DNA of 64,000 bases from Paeniglutamicibacter cryotolerans. Lineage in GTDB: Bacteria; Actinomycetota; Actinomycetes; Actinomycetales; Micrococcaceae. Below the pieces are notes generated by a model. It was not told the DNA's origin. It saw only the letters and a program-made list of their open reading frames with translations, and searched no databases. Of the stretch, positions 8,542 through 17,568 are shown one piece after another. The stretch's first letter is position 1; each line of letters begins with the position of its first letter. Made by a program: the position numbers and the translations under genes. The stretch spans positions 1,426,001 to 1,490,000 of the forward strand of contig NZ_JACHVS010000001.1 in assembly GCF_014190875.1 (NCBI RefSeq). The letters run 5' to 3'.

Positions 8542-9891
8542 CTAGTCCCCGACGCCGGATGGGGAAACTGGCAGGGTAGCAGTCAATGTAGTTCCCTGTC
8601 CGATTCTGGAACTGATGTCAAGGGATCCTCCAGTATCCGAAATTGAGTCGCGCATGATGGTCATCCCCAAATGTCCTGCTGGGGTTCCGGCCTCCGGATT
8701 GAATCCCACGCCATCGTCCTGAATCCTCAGGAAATGGAATTCCTCATTCGATCTTAAGGTGATTCGGACGAGGTCAGCCTGGGAATGTTTAAGGATGTTT
8801 GTCATTGCTTCTCTGGCAAAACGGTAAAGGAGTGCAGCTTGCACCGAATCTACCGGGGTGTCCTGCAACTCCATTCGTACATCGATCGATTTCGCGACCA
8901 GGGGTCCTCCCAGGAGCATCAGGGCCTTATTGAGTCCCAATTCCTTGAGATCTGAGGGATACAGCGAACTGGTCATCTCCCGCAGCCTGGTGACATTATC
9001 TTGGAGCAGTGTCCTGGCTTCTTTAAACACGGGGCGTTGCGCAGGCGGCCCGTGTTTTTCCTGGGACTCGAGCGCATATGCCAGGCCGGAAAGCCCCTGG
9101 ATCACATCATCATGGAGGTGCTGAGCAATCCGCTTGCGTTCGATATTGGATGCGTCCAGCGACCGTTGGATTAATGATTGCTGGGCCAGTCGATGGCCTT
9201 GGATCCTGCGTGCAAGCCGAACTGCTGGAATCAATTGGGCTAGTTGGAGGGTCAACAAGGCTAGGATGACTGGCGGCAGAATGCTGAGCAGGATGCCGGC
9301 ATGATGCCGACTGACCAGATCGGCATCGTAATATGCTTCCACGATCAGTGGTCGGCCGTCCGAAGCGGAGACGCCGACTAGGACGCCAACTAGATCGCCT
9401 GCATCGTTGTGATTCTCGTGTACGGCTTCGCTCTCGGCCGGAACTTCCATCGTGTTGTTGCTGCCGCGCAGCAGCTTGTGAGTGGGAACAGTAGACGTCG
9501 ATAACTCACCAACATGGGAACTGACATTGGAATACACGACCCGACCCGAGTCGTCCCAGACCAAGATTTCCTCCACCGCGCCATGATCCAGCCAACCTTC
9601 CAAGCGGTCGTTGAGGCGCTCCAGTGAACCGCGATCTCCGGCCCTCAAATCTTCCGTAATCATCGGAGCAATTGCGAAATCAGCTAACCGTTGAGTCACG
9701 TTGTAGGCACTGTCTACGGTGTATTTCTCCGATACCGCACGAATCCAGAGCGTCGCGGGCGTCGCGACGACAATGACGGAAATCAAACCCATCAAGAGGA
9801 ATCGTCGAATCGCGGCACGCACTTCGGAGTCGCTGTCTACCATCGTCGACGGCCTGCTGGTCGGCTGTCGGCGGCTCTCCGGGCTAGGCAT
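8542..9891 (-). CDS. NarL-type sensor histidine kinase
   Basis: A 449-residue membrane kinase. A first membrane helix at about residues 28-50 (LLMGLISVIVVATPATLWI) and a second at about 203-225 enclose a roughly 150-residue extracellular sensor region. A HisKA_3 box follows with AQHLHDDVIQGL, His260 being the expected phosphorylation site. The HATPase_c domain has EAMTNILKHSQA (N box) and DDGVGFN (G1 box). The chosen ATG at 9891 overlaps the stop of the response regulator gene upstream (ATGCCTAG), indicating translational coupling; an alternative TTG lies at 9915. With the preceding regulator it forms a two-component pair. The signal is unknown; closeness to the secreted peroxidase suggests, but does not prove, control of that gene. 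Confidence 0.88.
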   Translation of the reverse strand: MPSPESRRQPTSRPSTMVDSDSEVRAAIRRFLLMGLISVIVVATPATLWIRAVSEKYTVDSAYNVTQRLADFAIAPMITEDLRAGDRGSLERLNDRLEGWLDHGAVEEILVWDDSGRVVYSNVSSHVGELSTSTVPTHKLLRGSNNTMEVPAESEAVHENHNDAGDLVGVLVGVSASDGRPLIVEAYYDADLVSRHHAGILLSILPPVILALLTLQLAQLIPAVRLARRIQGHRLAQQSLIQRSLDASNIERKRIAQHLHDDVIQGLSGLAYALESQEKHGPPAQRPVFKEARTLLQDNVTRLREMTSSLYPSDLKELGLNKALMLLGGPLVAKSIDVRMELQDTPVDSVQAALLYRFAREAMTNILKHSQADLVRITLRSNEEFHFLRIQDDGVGFNPEAGTPAGHLGMTIMRDSISDTGGSLDISSRIGQGTTLTATLPVSPSGVGD

Positions 9892-10552
9892 TGTCTGCGG
9901 GCCCAAAAACACCAAGTTTCGTGGCAGCGGCTACAGCTTCCAGCTGTGAGTGCGACCCCAGCTTGGCCAAAATGGACTTTACATGTCCACGACAGGTATT
10001 CACTGAAATTCCTAGTCGTCTTGAGTTGGCCCTGACATCGTGTCCCTCGGCCATGAGGCTCAAGATTTCCAGTTCACGGGGCGTGAGACTCAGGCCGGTG
10101 GCATTTAGTGATTCCGGCTGTGCGTACTGGGCAATCAAAGCCGGGGGAACTATCATTCCACCGGGACGCGCATAACGCAGGGCGTCGAGCACGACGGCCA
10201 GCGAGCCTCCTTTGGCAAGGAACGCGGAGGCGCCGAACGAAGCTGCTTGTACTAATCCCTGAGGTGTTGGGTGACCAGTCAAGATGATGATCCTCGCGTG
10301 TGGCGCGTCGGCGAGTATCTTTGTGGCTGCTGAAATTCCGCTGCCGTCGGGGAGCTGGTGATCCATGATGACCACATCCGGATCAAGGATCAGGCACTGC
10401 TCGATGCCCGACGCTATGGTGCCGGCGGAACCCAGACTCAACAAGTCGGGCTCGCGATCCAGCGCGCCCGACAACAACTCGGCAAACGTGGCATGGTCGT
10501 CAATGATGAATACGCGTGTCTTGATGCAAGTATTTTGTGCAAGACTCGACAT
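9884..10552 (-). CDS. LuxR/NarL-family response regulator
   Basis: A 222-residue protein with an N-terminal receiver domain (RVFIIDDH acidic pair; phospho-acceptor Asp64 in VVIMDHQLPDG; LTGHP; conserved Lys in FLAKGGS) and a C-terminal LuxR-type helix-turn-helix (LTPRELEILSLMAEG ... GISVNTCRGHVKSILAKLG). The ATG at 10552 was chosen because it gives a normal receiver start; GGGGGG lies some nine to fourteen bases before it, and a longer reading upstream has no family-like sequence. Its last codons overlap the start of the kinase gene, so the two are almost certainly made together. It lies 152 bases downstream of the SARP gene on the same strand. Confidence 0.88.
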   Translation of the reverse strand: MSSLAQNTCIKTRVFIIDDHATFAELLSGALDREPDLLSLGSAGTIASGIEQCLILDPDVVIMDHQLPDGSGISAATKILADAPHARIIILTGHPTPQGLVQAASFGASAFLAKGGSLAVVLDALRYARPGGMIVPPALIAQYAQPESLNATGLSLTPRELEILSLMAEGHDVRANSRRLGISVNTCRGHVKSILAKLGSHSQLEAVAAATKLGVFGPADNA

Positions 10553-10704
10553 GCTTCTGCGCCCCCCATTGCCGCCCCTGATGGGAAGTATTGCATGGGT
10601 GACACCTATTTGACAGAGGCCGACCTTGCGCAGTGGAAGCAACGAGATGGATGAGACATCAACTCTGGGACCATTCCCTGTGCCGACATGGCTCGATTCC
10701 AGAA

Positions 10705-11685
10705 TCAAGCGGTGGCGAGGGCCCACCTCAGGAAGGCATCCACTGCCTTGACTGCTTCATGCACCGACTCGTGAAGTCGGGGCGTGAAAAGCTGCGGTTC
10801 GGCAGTAGAAGGTTTTGCCGTTGCTGTCCGAAGCTCTTCATCCACCAACATCAGTGCCGAAAACACGTTGGATAATTCCCCGCCACACCATGAAGTCTTT
10901 TGCAGAAGCCTGGCATGTGCACCAATCAGAGCCGGATTAGGAGAGCACCCTAATTCTCGCCGGAATACCTGGCGACAACGTTCGTAGGCTTGCAATGCCT
11001 CCGCAGTTCGACCGGCACGTTCGAGCTCCATGACCAAGATGGTCCAGGCCCGCTCGCTGAGCCGGTCACCGGATAAGGCTTCAGTGGCCCAAGCGACTGA
11101 CTCTTCTGGGCGTGAAAGTCTTGAAGCGGTTTCTGCCGCTAGTATCCGGGACTGGATCATTAGTGTCTCGTGGCTTAGCCGCTCACGTTCAGCCCATTCG
11201 GGTAGCGGTCCCTCGCCAAACAAAGGCTCGGTGGCGAGCTCAATGGCAGCGCACAGTAATGGGTAGGCTTTCTCGTCGGTTTCGGCCCGGTCGGCTGCTG
11301 CTCGTGCAGAGGCGAACGCGGTCAAATCAAGGTCGACCTGACTCCTGTCGAGCAGATAGCCGCCGGAAGTTGTCAGGATGGGACCGGACTTCGAGCGGCC
11401 AGGCTGTATGTGGCGCCGCAAGACACAGACGTAGCTTTCAAGGGTGTTGAGGGCTCCCGACGGAGGATGTCCGGCCCAAAGGCATTCGATGAGCGACTCC
11501 TTTGAAACGGGACTTCCCAAATGCAAAAGCAGGATTTCCAAGACCTGGCGGGTTCGCGCACCTCCAAGTTGCTGAGGGTCAAGGCAAATGTCGCCGCGTC
11601 TGATCCGCAGCGTCCCAAAGATTCTGACAGATAATACTTCGCTACGACACGGATTCAATTCCGATTTTGGCTTGCTCGCAATCAA
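10705..11685 (-). CDS. SARP-family (BTAD) transcriptional regulator
   Basis: A 326-residue protein. Residues about 18-110 form an OmpR-type winged helix (RIFGTLRIRRGD ... GGARTRQVLEILLLHLG ... SLIECLWAGHPPSGALNTLESYVCVLRR), and residues about 115-260 the bacterial transcriptional activation domain (QVDLDLTAFASA ... ERAWTILVMELERAGRTAEALQAYERCRQVFRRELG). This is the SARP architecture, which normally activates secondary-metabolite or stress genes in actinobacteria by binding direct repeats. The roughly 60 C-terminal residues have no recognised domain. The start is a TTG at 11685 supported by GGGGGGAG with seven-base spacing. It is the first gene of a probable SARP, regulator, kinase transcription unit. 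A G-tract inverted repeat lies upstream. Confidence 0.85.
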   Translation of the reverse strand: MIASKPKSELNPCRSEVLSVRIFGTLRIRRGDICLDPQQLGGARTRQVLEILLLHLGSPVSKESLIECLWAGHPPSGALNTLESYVCVLRRHIQPGRSKSGPILTTSGGYLLDRSQVDLDLTAFASARAAADRAETDEKAYPLLCAAIELATEPLFGEGPLPEWAERERLSHETLMIQSRILAAETASRLSRPEESVAWATEALSGDRLSERAWTILVMELERAGRTAEALQAYERCRQVFRRELGCSPNPALIGAHARLLQKTSWCGGELSNVFSALMLVDEELRTATAKPSTAEPQLFTPRLHESVHEAVKAVDAFLRWALATA

Positions 11686-11750
11686 CGGTGTTCTCCCCCC
11701 AAGGTCAGGCTTCCATCCTCTGCCGAGGACGTAAAGCAGGTAAGCCCCGG

Positions 11751-11784
11751 TTAGGGGGGGGCTGGAACCCCTAATTGGGGGGGG
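11751..11784. promoter_or_regulatory. Inverted repeat with two G8 tracts upstream of the SARP gene
   Basis: TTAGGGG at 11751-11757 pairs with CCCCTAA at 11768-11774. Two eight-G runs (11754-11761 and 11777-11784) are 23 bp apart, about two helical turns. It lies 66 bp upstream of the SARP start. SARPs bind direct repeats with helical spacing, so this could be an autoregulatory site, but G-quadruplex formation or chance are alternatives. Confidence 0.35.
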
Positions 11785-11832
11785 TAGGACACTCTGAGCA
11801 AGGCTTCTTGAAATGTGAGCAGGCGTTAAATA

Positions 11833-11874
11833 ACGGAGGATCCCCGAGCAGCTCTGCCAGTGGGGATCCTCCGT
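11833..11874 (-). terminator. Hairpin terminator for aceB
   Basis: Perfect 13-bp arms (11833-11845 and 11862-11874, core GGAGGATCCCC) with a 16-base loop, 54 bases after the malate synthase stop. Read on the minus strand it is followed by TTATTT, a reasonable T-rich tail. Confidence 0.7.
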
Positions 11875-11928
11875 GGTGTGTGGGCGAGCGGCCGGGGCGG
11901 TGCTCCGGCCTCTCGACGGCGCGGCCGA

Positions 11929-13560
11929 TCAGGCGATGGCCGGCTGTTTCGACTCGTGCAGGAAGCGGTTATAGGCCTGGACGGTGAGGAACGTCGGGAA
12001 GTCCTCGCGCAGGGCGCAGTTCTCGAAGATCTCGCGGGCATCCTCGAAGCGGTCGCCCTCGAACCGGTCCATCTTCTCGAATTCCTCCTCGGTGAGCTCC
12101 TCCATCCAGGCGCGGGTCACCAGTTCGCCCTCGTCGGTGACAGCCGCCTGCTGGATCCACTGCCAGATCTGCGAGCGGGAAATCTCGGCGGTTGCCGCGT
12201 CCTCCATCAGGTTGTGGATGGCGACGGCGCCGTTCCCGCGCAGCCAGGCCTCCATGTAGCGGATGCCGACCTCGATGTTGTTCCGGATCCCGCCCTCGGT
12301 GATCAGGCCCTTGGTGCCCGCGATGTTCAGCAGGCCCGCATCGTCGGGGACGACGTCCTCGCGCTGGCGATCAACCTGGTTCGGGCGGGAACCGAGCACG
12401 GCGTCGAAGACCTCCCGGGCCACCGGAACCAGATCCGGGTGGGCAACCCAAGAACCGTCGAAGCCGTCGTTGGCTTCGCGGGTCTTGTCGGCGCGGACCT
12501 TCTCGAAGGCCACCGCATTGACCGCCTCGTCCTTGCGGTTGGGGATGAAGGCCGCCATGCCGCCGATGGCCATCGCCCCGCGACGGTGGCAGGCACGAAC
12601 CAGCTGCTCGGTGTAGGAGCGCATGAACGGTGCCGTCATCGTGACCATCGAACGGTCTGGAAGCACGAAGCGCGGGCCGCGGGAGCGGAAGTTCTTGATG
12701 ATCGAGAAGATGTAGTCCCAGCGGCCGGCGTTCAGGCCCGCCGCATGGTCGCGCAGCTCATAGAGGATCTCCTCCATCTCGAAGGATGCGGTGATGGTCT
12801 CGATCAGCACGGTGGCACGGATGGTTCCCTGCTCGATGCCCAGCAGGTCCTGGGCCAGGACGAACACGTCGTTCCACAGGCGTGCCTCCAGGTGGTTCTC
12901 GATCTTCGGCAGGTAGAAGTATGGGCCACGGCCCTGTGCGATCAGGCGCTGGGCGTTGTGGTAGAAATACAGCCCGAAGTCGACCAGCGCACCGGAGACC
13001 GGTTTCCCGGCAACCAACAGGTTCTTCTCCGGCAGGTGCCAGCCACGCGGACGGACCACGATGGTGGGCAGGTCGGTGAGCCGCTCGCCGGTGAGCTTGT
13101 AGTCCCTGCCTTCCGGTGAGGTGAAGTCGATGGTGCGATCCAGCACGGCGCGCAGGTTCAGCTGCCCGTTGATGACGTTGGCCCAGCTCGGCGTGGAGGA
13201 GTCCTCGAGATCAGCCAGCCAGACCTTCGCGCCGGAATTCAGCGCATTGATGGTCATCTTGCGGTCTGTCGGACCGGTGATCTCGGTGCGGCGGTCTTCC
13301 AGGCCCGGGGCGACCGGGGCGACCCGCCAGCTGGTGTCCTCGCGGATGTGCGCCGTGGACTTCAGGAATTTCGGGTCCTGGCCGTTGGCGATGCGGGCCC
13401 GGTTCACTTGGCGGGTCTGCATCAGCTCGGCTCGGCGGGAGTCGAAGGCCCGGTGCAGTTGGGCGAGGAAGTCCAGTGCCTGGGGGGTGAGGACCTCTTC
13501 CTGCCGGCGGACCGGCGAAGCGATGAGGGTGATGCCGTTCAGGGTGATGGGATCGTTCAT
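11929..13560 (-). CDS. aceB: Malate synthase A
   Basis: A 543-residue cytoplasmic enzyme that condenses glyoxylate and acetyl-CoA to malate in the glyoxylate shunt. The length and motifs fit malate synthase A: VRPRGWHLPEKN (the family signature with the glyoxylate-contacting Arg), LADLEDSSTPSWANVINGQ, LIETITASFEMEEILYELRDH (magnesium-binding Glu region), NAGRWDYIFS, and GFDGSWVAHPDLV. The ATG at 13560 has AAGGAG with eight-base spacing. It lies downstream of isocitrate lyase on the same strand with a 185-base gap that contains a hairpin, so it may have its own promoter or be partly coupled. With aceA and ramB it makes a complete acetate/fatty-acid assimilation locus. Confidence 0.95.
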   Translation of the reverse strand: MNDPITLNGITLIASPVRRQEEVLTPQALDFLAQLHRAFDSRRAELMQTRQVNRARIANGQDPKFLKSTAHIREDTSWRVAPVAPGLEDRRTEITGPTDRKMTINALNSGAKVWLADLEDSSTPSWANVINGQLNLRAVLDRTIDFTSPEGRDYKLTGERLTDLPTIVVRPRGWHLPEKNLLVAGKPVSGALVDFGLYFYHNAQRLIAQGRGPYFYLPKIENHLEARLWNDVFVLAQDLLGIEQGTIRATVLIETITASFEMEEILYELRDHAAGLNAGRWDYIFSIIKNFRSRGPRFVLPDRSMVTMTAPFMRSYTEQLVRACHRRGAMAIGGMAAFIPNRKDEAVNAVAFEKVRADKTREANDGFDGSWVAHPDLVPVAREVFDAVLGSRPNQVDRQREDVVPDDAGLLNIAGTKGLITEGGIRNNIEVGIRYMEAWLRGNGAVAIHNLMEDAATAEISRSQIWQWIQQAAVTDEGELVTRAWMEELTEEEFEKMDRFEGDRFEDAREIFENCALREDFPTFLTVQAYNRFLHESKQPAIA

Positions 13561-13708
13561 GGCGGTGGCTCCTTAGCGGGAAAAGTGCGGGGCGGCTGAT
13601 GTGCGGGATTGATGGGCGGGCGACTTCGACGGGCGGGCGGTGCAGCCCGGCCCGGCCCGCCGGGGTCCTCTGCCCGGAAGGTTCGGCCTTGCGGGCGGAG
13701 GGTGGCTT

Positions 13709-13732
13709 GCGGCGTCCCGCTTCGGACGCCGC
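13709..13732 (-). terminator. Hairpin between aceA and aceB
   Basis: GCGGCGTCC at 13709-13717 pairs perfectly with GGACGCCGC at 13724-13732 around a six-base loop, with imperfect extension on both sides (about 13704-13738). It lies just after the isocitrate lyase stop and lacks a T tract; it may attenuate or stabilise rather than end transcription. Confidence 0.55.
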
Positions 13733-13745
13733 GCAGCCAGGGGGT

Positions 13746-15047
13746 TTAGTGGAACTGGCCGGCCTCGGTGGAGCCCGCCAGTGCCAGGGTGGACGCGTTC
13801 GGGTTCAGAATGCTGGCGATGTCATCGAAGTAGCCGGTGCCCACTTCACGCTGGTGCTTTGTTGCGGTGTAGCCACGGGATTCGGAGGCGAATTCTGCTT
13901 CCTGCAGCTCGACGTAGGCGCTCATCCCCTCACGGGCGTAACCGTGGGCAAGGTCGAACATCGAGTGGTTCAGCGAATGGAAGCCAGCCAGGGTGATGAA
14001 CTGGAAGGTGAAGCCCATGGCGCCGAGCTCGCGCTGGAATTTGGCGATGGTGGCATCGTCCAGGTGTTTCTTCCAGTTGAACGACGGGGAGCAGTTGTAG
14101 GACAGCATCTGGTCCGGGAAGTCGGCCTTGACCGCTTCGGCGAACGTGCGTGCCAGCTTCAGGTCCGGGGTGCCGGTCTCCATCCAGATGAGGTCGGAGT
14201 ACGGCGCGTAGGCCTTGGCGCGGGCGATGCAGGGCTCGATGCCGTTGCGGACCTTGTAGAAGCCCTCGGCCGTACGCTCGCCGGTGACGAATTCCTTATC
14301 GCGGTCATCGACGTCGGAGGTGATCAGGGTGGCCGCCTCGGCGTCGGTGCGGGCAATGACGACCGAAGGGGTGTTGGAGACGTCGGCAGCCAGGCGGGCC
14401 GCGTTCAACGTGCGGACGTGCTGCTGGGTCGGGATCAGGACCTTGCCGCCGAGATGGCCGCACTTCTTTTCCGAGGCGAGCTGGTCTTCCCAGTGCACTC
14501 CCGAAGCGCCGGAGCTGATCATCGACTTCATCAGTTCGTAGGCGTTCAGCGGGCCGCCGAAGCCGGCCTCGGCGTCGGCGACGATCGGGACCATCCAGTC
14601 TTCGACGGTTTCGATGCCCTCGGAGAACTCGATCTGGTCGGCTCGCATCAGCGCGTTGTTGATGCGGCGAACGACCTGCGGGACCGAGTTGGCCGGGTAG
14701 AGCGACTGGTCCGGGTAGGTGTGGCCGGAGAGGTTTGCGTCGGCGGCGACCTGCCAGCCGGAGAGGTAGACGGCGCGCAGGCCGGCCTTGACCTGCTGGA
14801 CGGCCTGGTTGCCGGTCAGTGCACCCAGTGCGTTGGTATAGCCACCGGTCTTGGACTCCTCGGTGAGCTGCTTCCAGAGCTTTTCCGAGCCGCGCTTGGC
14901 GAGGGTGTTTTCCTCCTGGACCCGGCCTTGGAGCTTCACGACGTCCGTGCCCGAGTAGTCACGGGTGACACCGTTCCAGCGGGGGTTGGTGGCCCAGTCG
15001 TTTTCCAGTGCCGCGGCTCGTTCTGTGGGGTTCTGGTGCTCGGTCAT
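13746..15047 (-). CDS. aceA: Isocitrate lyase
   Basis: A 433-residue enzyme that splits isocitrate into succinate and glyoxylate, the entry step of the glyoxylate shunt. The [11 protein letters not shown] signature is present, with the catalytic Cys at residue 196, as well as the metal-binding [10 protein letters not shown], the [11 protein letters not shown] region and [16 protein letters not shown]. The length matches the short prokaryotic class. The ATG at 15047 has GAAGGAGAG eight bases upstream. The gene is divergent from ramB, and the 169 bases between them hold the shared control region. In corynebacteria RamB represses aceA and aceB; the same is inferred here. Confidence 0.96.
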   Translation of the reverse strand: MTEHQNPTERAAALENDWATNPRWNGVTRDYSGTDVVKLQGRVQEENTLAKRGSEKLWKQLTEESKTGGYTNALGALTGNQAVQQVKAGLRAVYLSGWQVAADANLSGHTYPDQSLYPANSVPQVVRRINNALMRADQIEFSEGIETVEDWMVPIVADAEAGFGGPLNAYELMKSMISSGASGVHWEDQLASEKKCGHLGGKVLIPTQQHVRTLNAARLAADVSNTPSVVIARTDAEAATLITSDVDDRDKEFVTGERTAEGFYKVRNGIEPCIARAKAYAPYSDLIWMETGTPDLKLARTFAEAVKADFPDQMLSYNCSPSFNWKKHLDDATIAKFQRELGAMGFTFQFITLAGFHSLNHSMFDLAHGYAREGMSAYVELQEAEFASESRGYTATKHQREVGTGYFDDIASILNPNASTLALAGSTEAGQFH

Positions 15048-15216
15048 CGTGCTCTCCTTCGGGTCTGCCGGTGCCGGCTCCGGGCTCGACTACTGCGTCG
15101 ATTGCGGTGGGTTGTTCCGGCGTTCTTTCCTGTAAGCACTACTTTTCAGCACCTGCCAAGGACTTTCTAGCCCCTGTTGCTGGAAAGATTTGCGTTTCTT
15201 CGCGTATTCTCAAAAA
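15048..15216. promoter_or_regulatory. aceA-ramB divergent control region
   Basis: The spacer between the two divergent genes. It has A/T-richer blocks (AGTACTTTTCAGC, CTGGAAAGATTTGCG) in otherwise GC-rich DNA. The AAAGATTTGC block loosely recalls RamB operators known from corynebacteria (AAAG/TTTGC type). Read on the minus strand, TTGGCA near 15150-15160 could be a -35 element for aceA. All assignments are tentative. Confidence 0.35.
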
Positions 15217-16710
15217 GTGACGACTCCCACTTGGAATAGACCAGCAAAGCACCCGAGCGGCTCTTCTGCCCCGGAAACCGATGACGAACTGGACGTTATT
15301 TCGCTCGGACGCCGGATCAGGCACCTGCGCAAGGCCAAGGGCATGACCCTGGATGGCCTCGGCGCAGCGGTGAAGACGGCGCCAAGCCAGCTCTCGCTCA
15401 TCGAAAACGGAAAACGCGAACCGAAACTGAGTTTGCTCAAGATCCTGGCCTCGACCTTCGGCGTCGGGCTGGACGAACTTCTGGGGGCCGAACCGCCGAG
15501 CAAGCGGGCGGCGCTGGAGATCGAACTGGAGCGCGCCCAGCGCGGGCCGCTCTACAAATCGCTGGGCCTGCCCAAGGTCAGGGTCACCTCGCGGTTGCCC
15601 ATGGACGTGCTCGAATCGCTGGTCGGGCTGCAGGGGGAACTGGAACGCCGGCTCGATGAACAGGCCGCCACCCCGGAAGAGGCGCGCCGGGCCAACTCCG
15701 AACTGCGCGGTGAAATGCGCGAGAGCAACAACTATTACCGGGACATCGAGGCCGAGGCACAGAAGATGCTCGATGCCGTCGGGCACAGCGCAGGCCCGTT
15801 GTCCCACCATGTGGCGGCGGACATCGCCGAGCACCTGGGATTCTCGCTGCGCTTCGTCGGGGATCTGCCGCACTCCACCCGCTCGGTCACCGACCTGAAG
15901 AACCGGAGGATATTCCTGACCCAGGGCGGGAAATCGGACCACGACCCGCGCTCGGTGCTGCTCCAGGCCGTCGGGCACTACGTACTGGGCCATCGGACGC
16001 CGGAGGACTACTCCGACTTCCTGCGCCAGCGTGTCTACACGAACTACTTCGCCGCCGCCCTGCAGATGCCGGAAAAGGCCACAGTGGACTTCCTGGCGCG
16101 GGCGAAGTCCCGCAAGGAGCTCGCCATCGAGGACGTGCGCGACGCGTTCGCCGTGTCCTACGAGTCGGCGGCACACCGCTTCACCAACCTGGCCACCGAA
16201 CACCTGGGCATCACCACGCATTTCCAGAAGGTGCACGAGTCCGGGATCATCCACAAGGCCTATGAGAACGACGGAGTCAATTTCCCCGCCGATCACACGG
16301 GGGCCATCGAGGGGCAGGCGGTGTGCCGGTACTGGACCAGCCGTGAGGTGTTCGATGTGGCGGACAAGTTCCGCGCCTACGAGCAATACACCGACACCGT
16401 CGCCGGGACTTATTGGTGCACGGCGCGGACCGAGAAGCACTCATCGGGCACCTATTCGCTGAGCATCGGGGTGCCGTTCGAGCATGTGAAGTGGTTCCGT
16501 GGCCGGGACACCACCGAGCGTTCGGCGTCCCGGTGCCCGGACGATACCTGCTGCCGGCGCCCCCCGGCGGATCTGTCGGCCCTCTGGGCGGGGCAGGCCT
16601 GGCCGGCGGCGCGAGCCAACTCGCATCTGCTCGCCGCGATGCCTTCCGGGGCGTTCCCCGGCGTGGACGAGACGGAGGTCTACCGCTTCCTGCAGGCCCA
16701 CGCCGAATAG
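15217..16710 (+). CDS. ramB: RamB-type regulator of acetate/short-chain fatty acid metabolism
   Basis: About 497 residues. An XRE-type helix-turn-helix near the N-terminus (SLGRRIRHLRKAKGMTLDGLGAAV ... QLSLIENGKREPKLSLLKILA) is followed by an IrrE/ImmA-like middle region (VLLQAVGHYVLGH resembles a degenerate zinc-peptidase helix) and a C-terminal domain ending with a cysteine-rich stretch (CPDDTCC). This is the RamB/short-chain fatty acyl regulator family, acting as a repressor or activator of glyoxylate-shunt and acetate genes. Its place next to aceA supports this. The GTG at 15217 has no clear ribosome site and may be leaderless; a TTG at 15190 would add nine residues. It is convergent with the following response regulator. 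Confidence 0.85.
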   Translation: MTTPTWNRPAKHPSGSSAPETDDELDVISLGRRIRHLRKAKGMTLDGLGAAVKTAPSQLSLIENGKREPKLSLLKILASTFGVGLDELLGAEPPSKRAALEIELERAQRGPLYKSLGLPKVRVTSRLPMDVLESLVGLQGELERRLDEQAATPEEARRANSELRGEMRESNNYYRDIEAEAQKMLDAVGHSAGPLSHHVAADIAEHLGFSLRFVGDLPHSTRSVTDLKNRRIFLTQGGKSDHDPRSVLLQAVGHYVLGHRTPEDYSDFLRQRVYTNYFAAALQMPEKATVDFLARAKSRKELAIEDVRDAFAVSYESAAHRFTNLATEHLGITTHFQKVHESGIIHKAYENDGVNFPADHTGAIEGQAVCRYWTSREVFDVADKFRAYEQYTDTVAGTYWCTARTEKHSSGTYSLSIGVPFEHVKWFRGRDTTERSASRCPDDTCCRRPPADLSALWAGQAWPAARANSHLLAAMPSGAFPGVDETEVYRFLQAHAE

Positions 16711-16782
16711 CGGCGGCCCCGGGCTCGGAGGGTCCCGTTGTGGTCGTTCAGGGACGTCGGCCTGACTGGCTCGAGGCTGGGT

Positions 16783-17454
16783 TCAGTCCATGTTCAATTC
16801 GACCAGCCCGTACTGCGTAGCCCGAATGAGGGTCTGTACGCGATCTCGGACGTCGAATTTGGCCATGATGCGGCCGAGGTGGGCCTTCACCGTTGCCTCG
16901 GTGATCTGCAGTTCCTTGGCGATTTCGGAGTTGTTGCGCCCCTTGGCCAGCGACTTGACGACATCGAGCTCGCGTTGGGACAACGGGACAGGCGGCTGGG
17001 GGGAATTGCCGTGGCCCAGGGCGCCGGTGCTGTTTCGGATCGTCTCGACCAGGTCCCGGGAGACCGATTGGGAGAGAGCGGCGTTGCCTTCGTGGACGGA
17101 CCCGATGGCCGCTAGCAGTTCGGCGGGTTCGGCGTCCTTGACCAGATATCCGGCGGCTCCGGCACGAAGCGCGGGAACCAGGAATTCCTCCGAGGAGAAG
17201 GAGGTAATGGCCAGGACCCCGATCGTCGGATATTTCGCCGTGATGATTGCCGTGGCTTCGACGCCGTTCATGCGCGGCATCTGCATGTCCATCAGGATGA
17301 TGTCGGGGGTCTCATGCCGGCAGAACTCGATTGCCTCGAGGCCGTTCGCCGCTTCGCCGATCCATTCGGTGGCCGGTGAGGTGTCGAGCACTATGCGTAG
17401 TGCCTGACGCATGAGATGTTCGTTGTCCACAACCAATACCCGAATAGCAGTCAT
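16783..17454 (-). CDS. LuxR/NarL-family response regulator, partner of the kinase at 17839
   Basis: A 223-residue regulator: receiver domain starting RVLVVDNEHLMRQALR, with phospho-acceptor Asp56 in DIILMDMQMPRMNGVEA, the conserved Thr/Ser in LAITSFS and Lys in YLVKDAEPAEL, then a LuxR helix-turn-helix (LSQRELDVVKSLAKGRNNSEIAKELQ, ITEATVKAHLGRIMAKF). The ATG at 17454 gives a normal receiver start; no clear ribosome site is seen. It is divergent from a small secreted peptide gene and the cognate kinase. Having regulator and kinase on opposite strands is less common than an operon and suggests control from the shared 114-bp spacer. Confidence 0.88.
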   Translation of the reverse strand: MTAIRVLVVDNEHLMRQALRIVLDTSPATEWIGEAANGLEAIEFCRHETPDIILMDMQMPRMNGVEATAIITAKYPTIGVLAITSFSSEEFLVPALRAGAAGYLVKDAEPAELLAAIGSVHEGNAALSQSVSRDLVETIRNSTGALGHGNSPQPPVPLSQRELDVVKSLAKGRNNSEIAKELQITEATVKAHLGRIMAKFDVRDRVQTLIRATQYGLVELNMD

Positions 17455-17568
17455 AAGGTGCGAGTTTACTTGGGCTTTCCGCAAAGGAGCACCTGATCTG
17501 GGTCGTCGGCGAATAATGTAGACGAAAGTCGCTAACCCTAGGTAGCGCCCGACTGAGATAGTAAAGAC
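17455..17568. promoter_or_regulatory. Divergent promoter region of regulator and peptide-kinase genes
   Basis: AGGTGC at 17456-17461 and GCACCT at 17489-17494 form an inverted repeat around a 27-base spacer. A second near-palindrome is centred on CCTAGG (GCTAACCCTAGGTAGC, about 17531-17546). AATAATGT near 17513 could be a -10 element for the rightward transcript. These are candidate response-regulator sites; unproven. Confidence 0.4.

Noticed and set aside
13599..15170. A 523-codon open frame antisense to isocitrate lyase
   Set aside because: Isocitrate lyase is unambiguous here; the antisense product has no family resemblance and no ribosome site.
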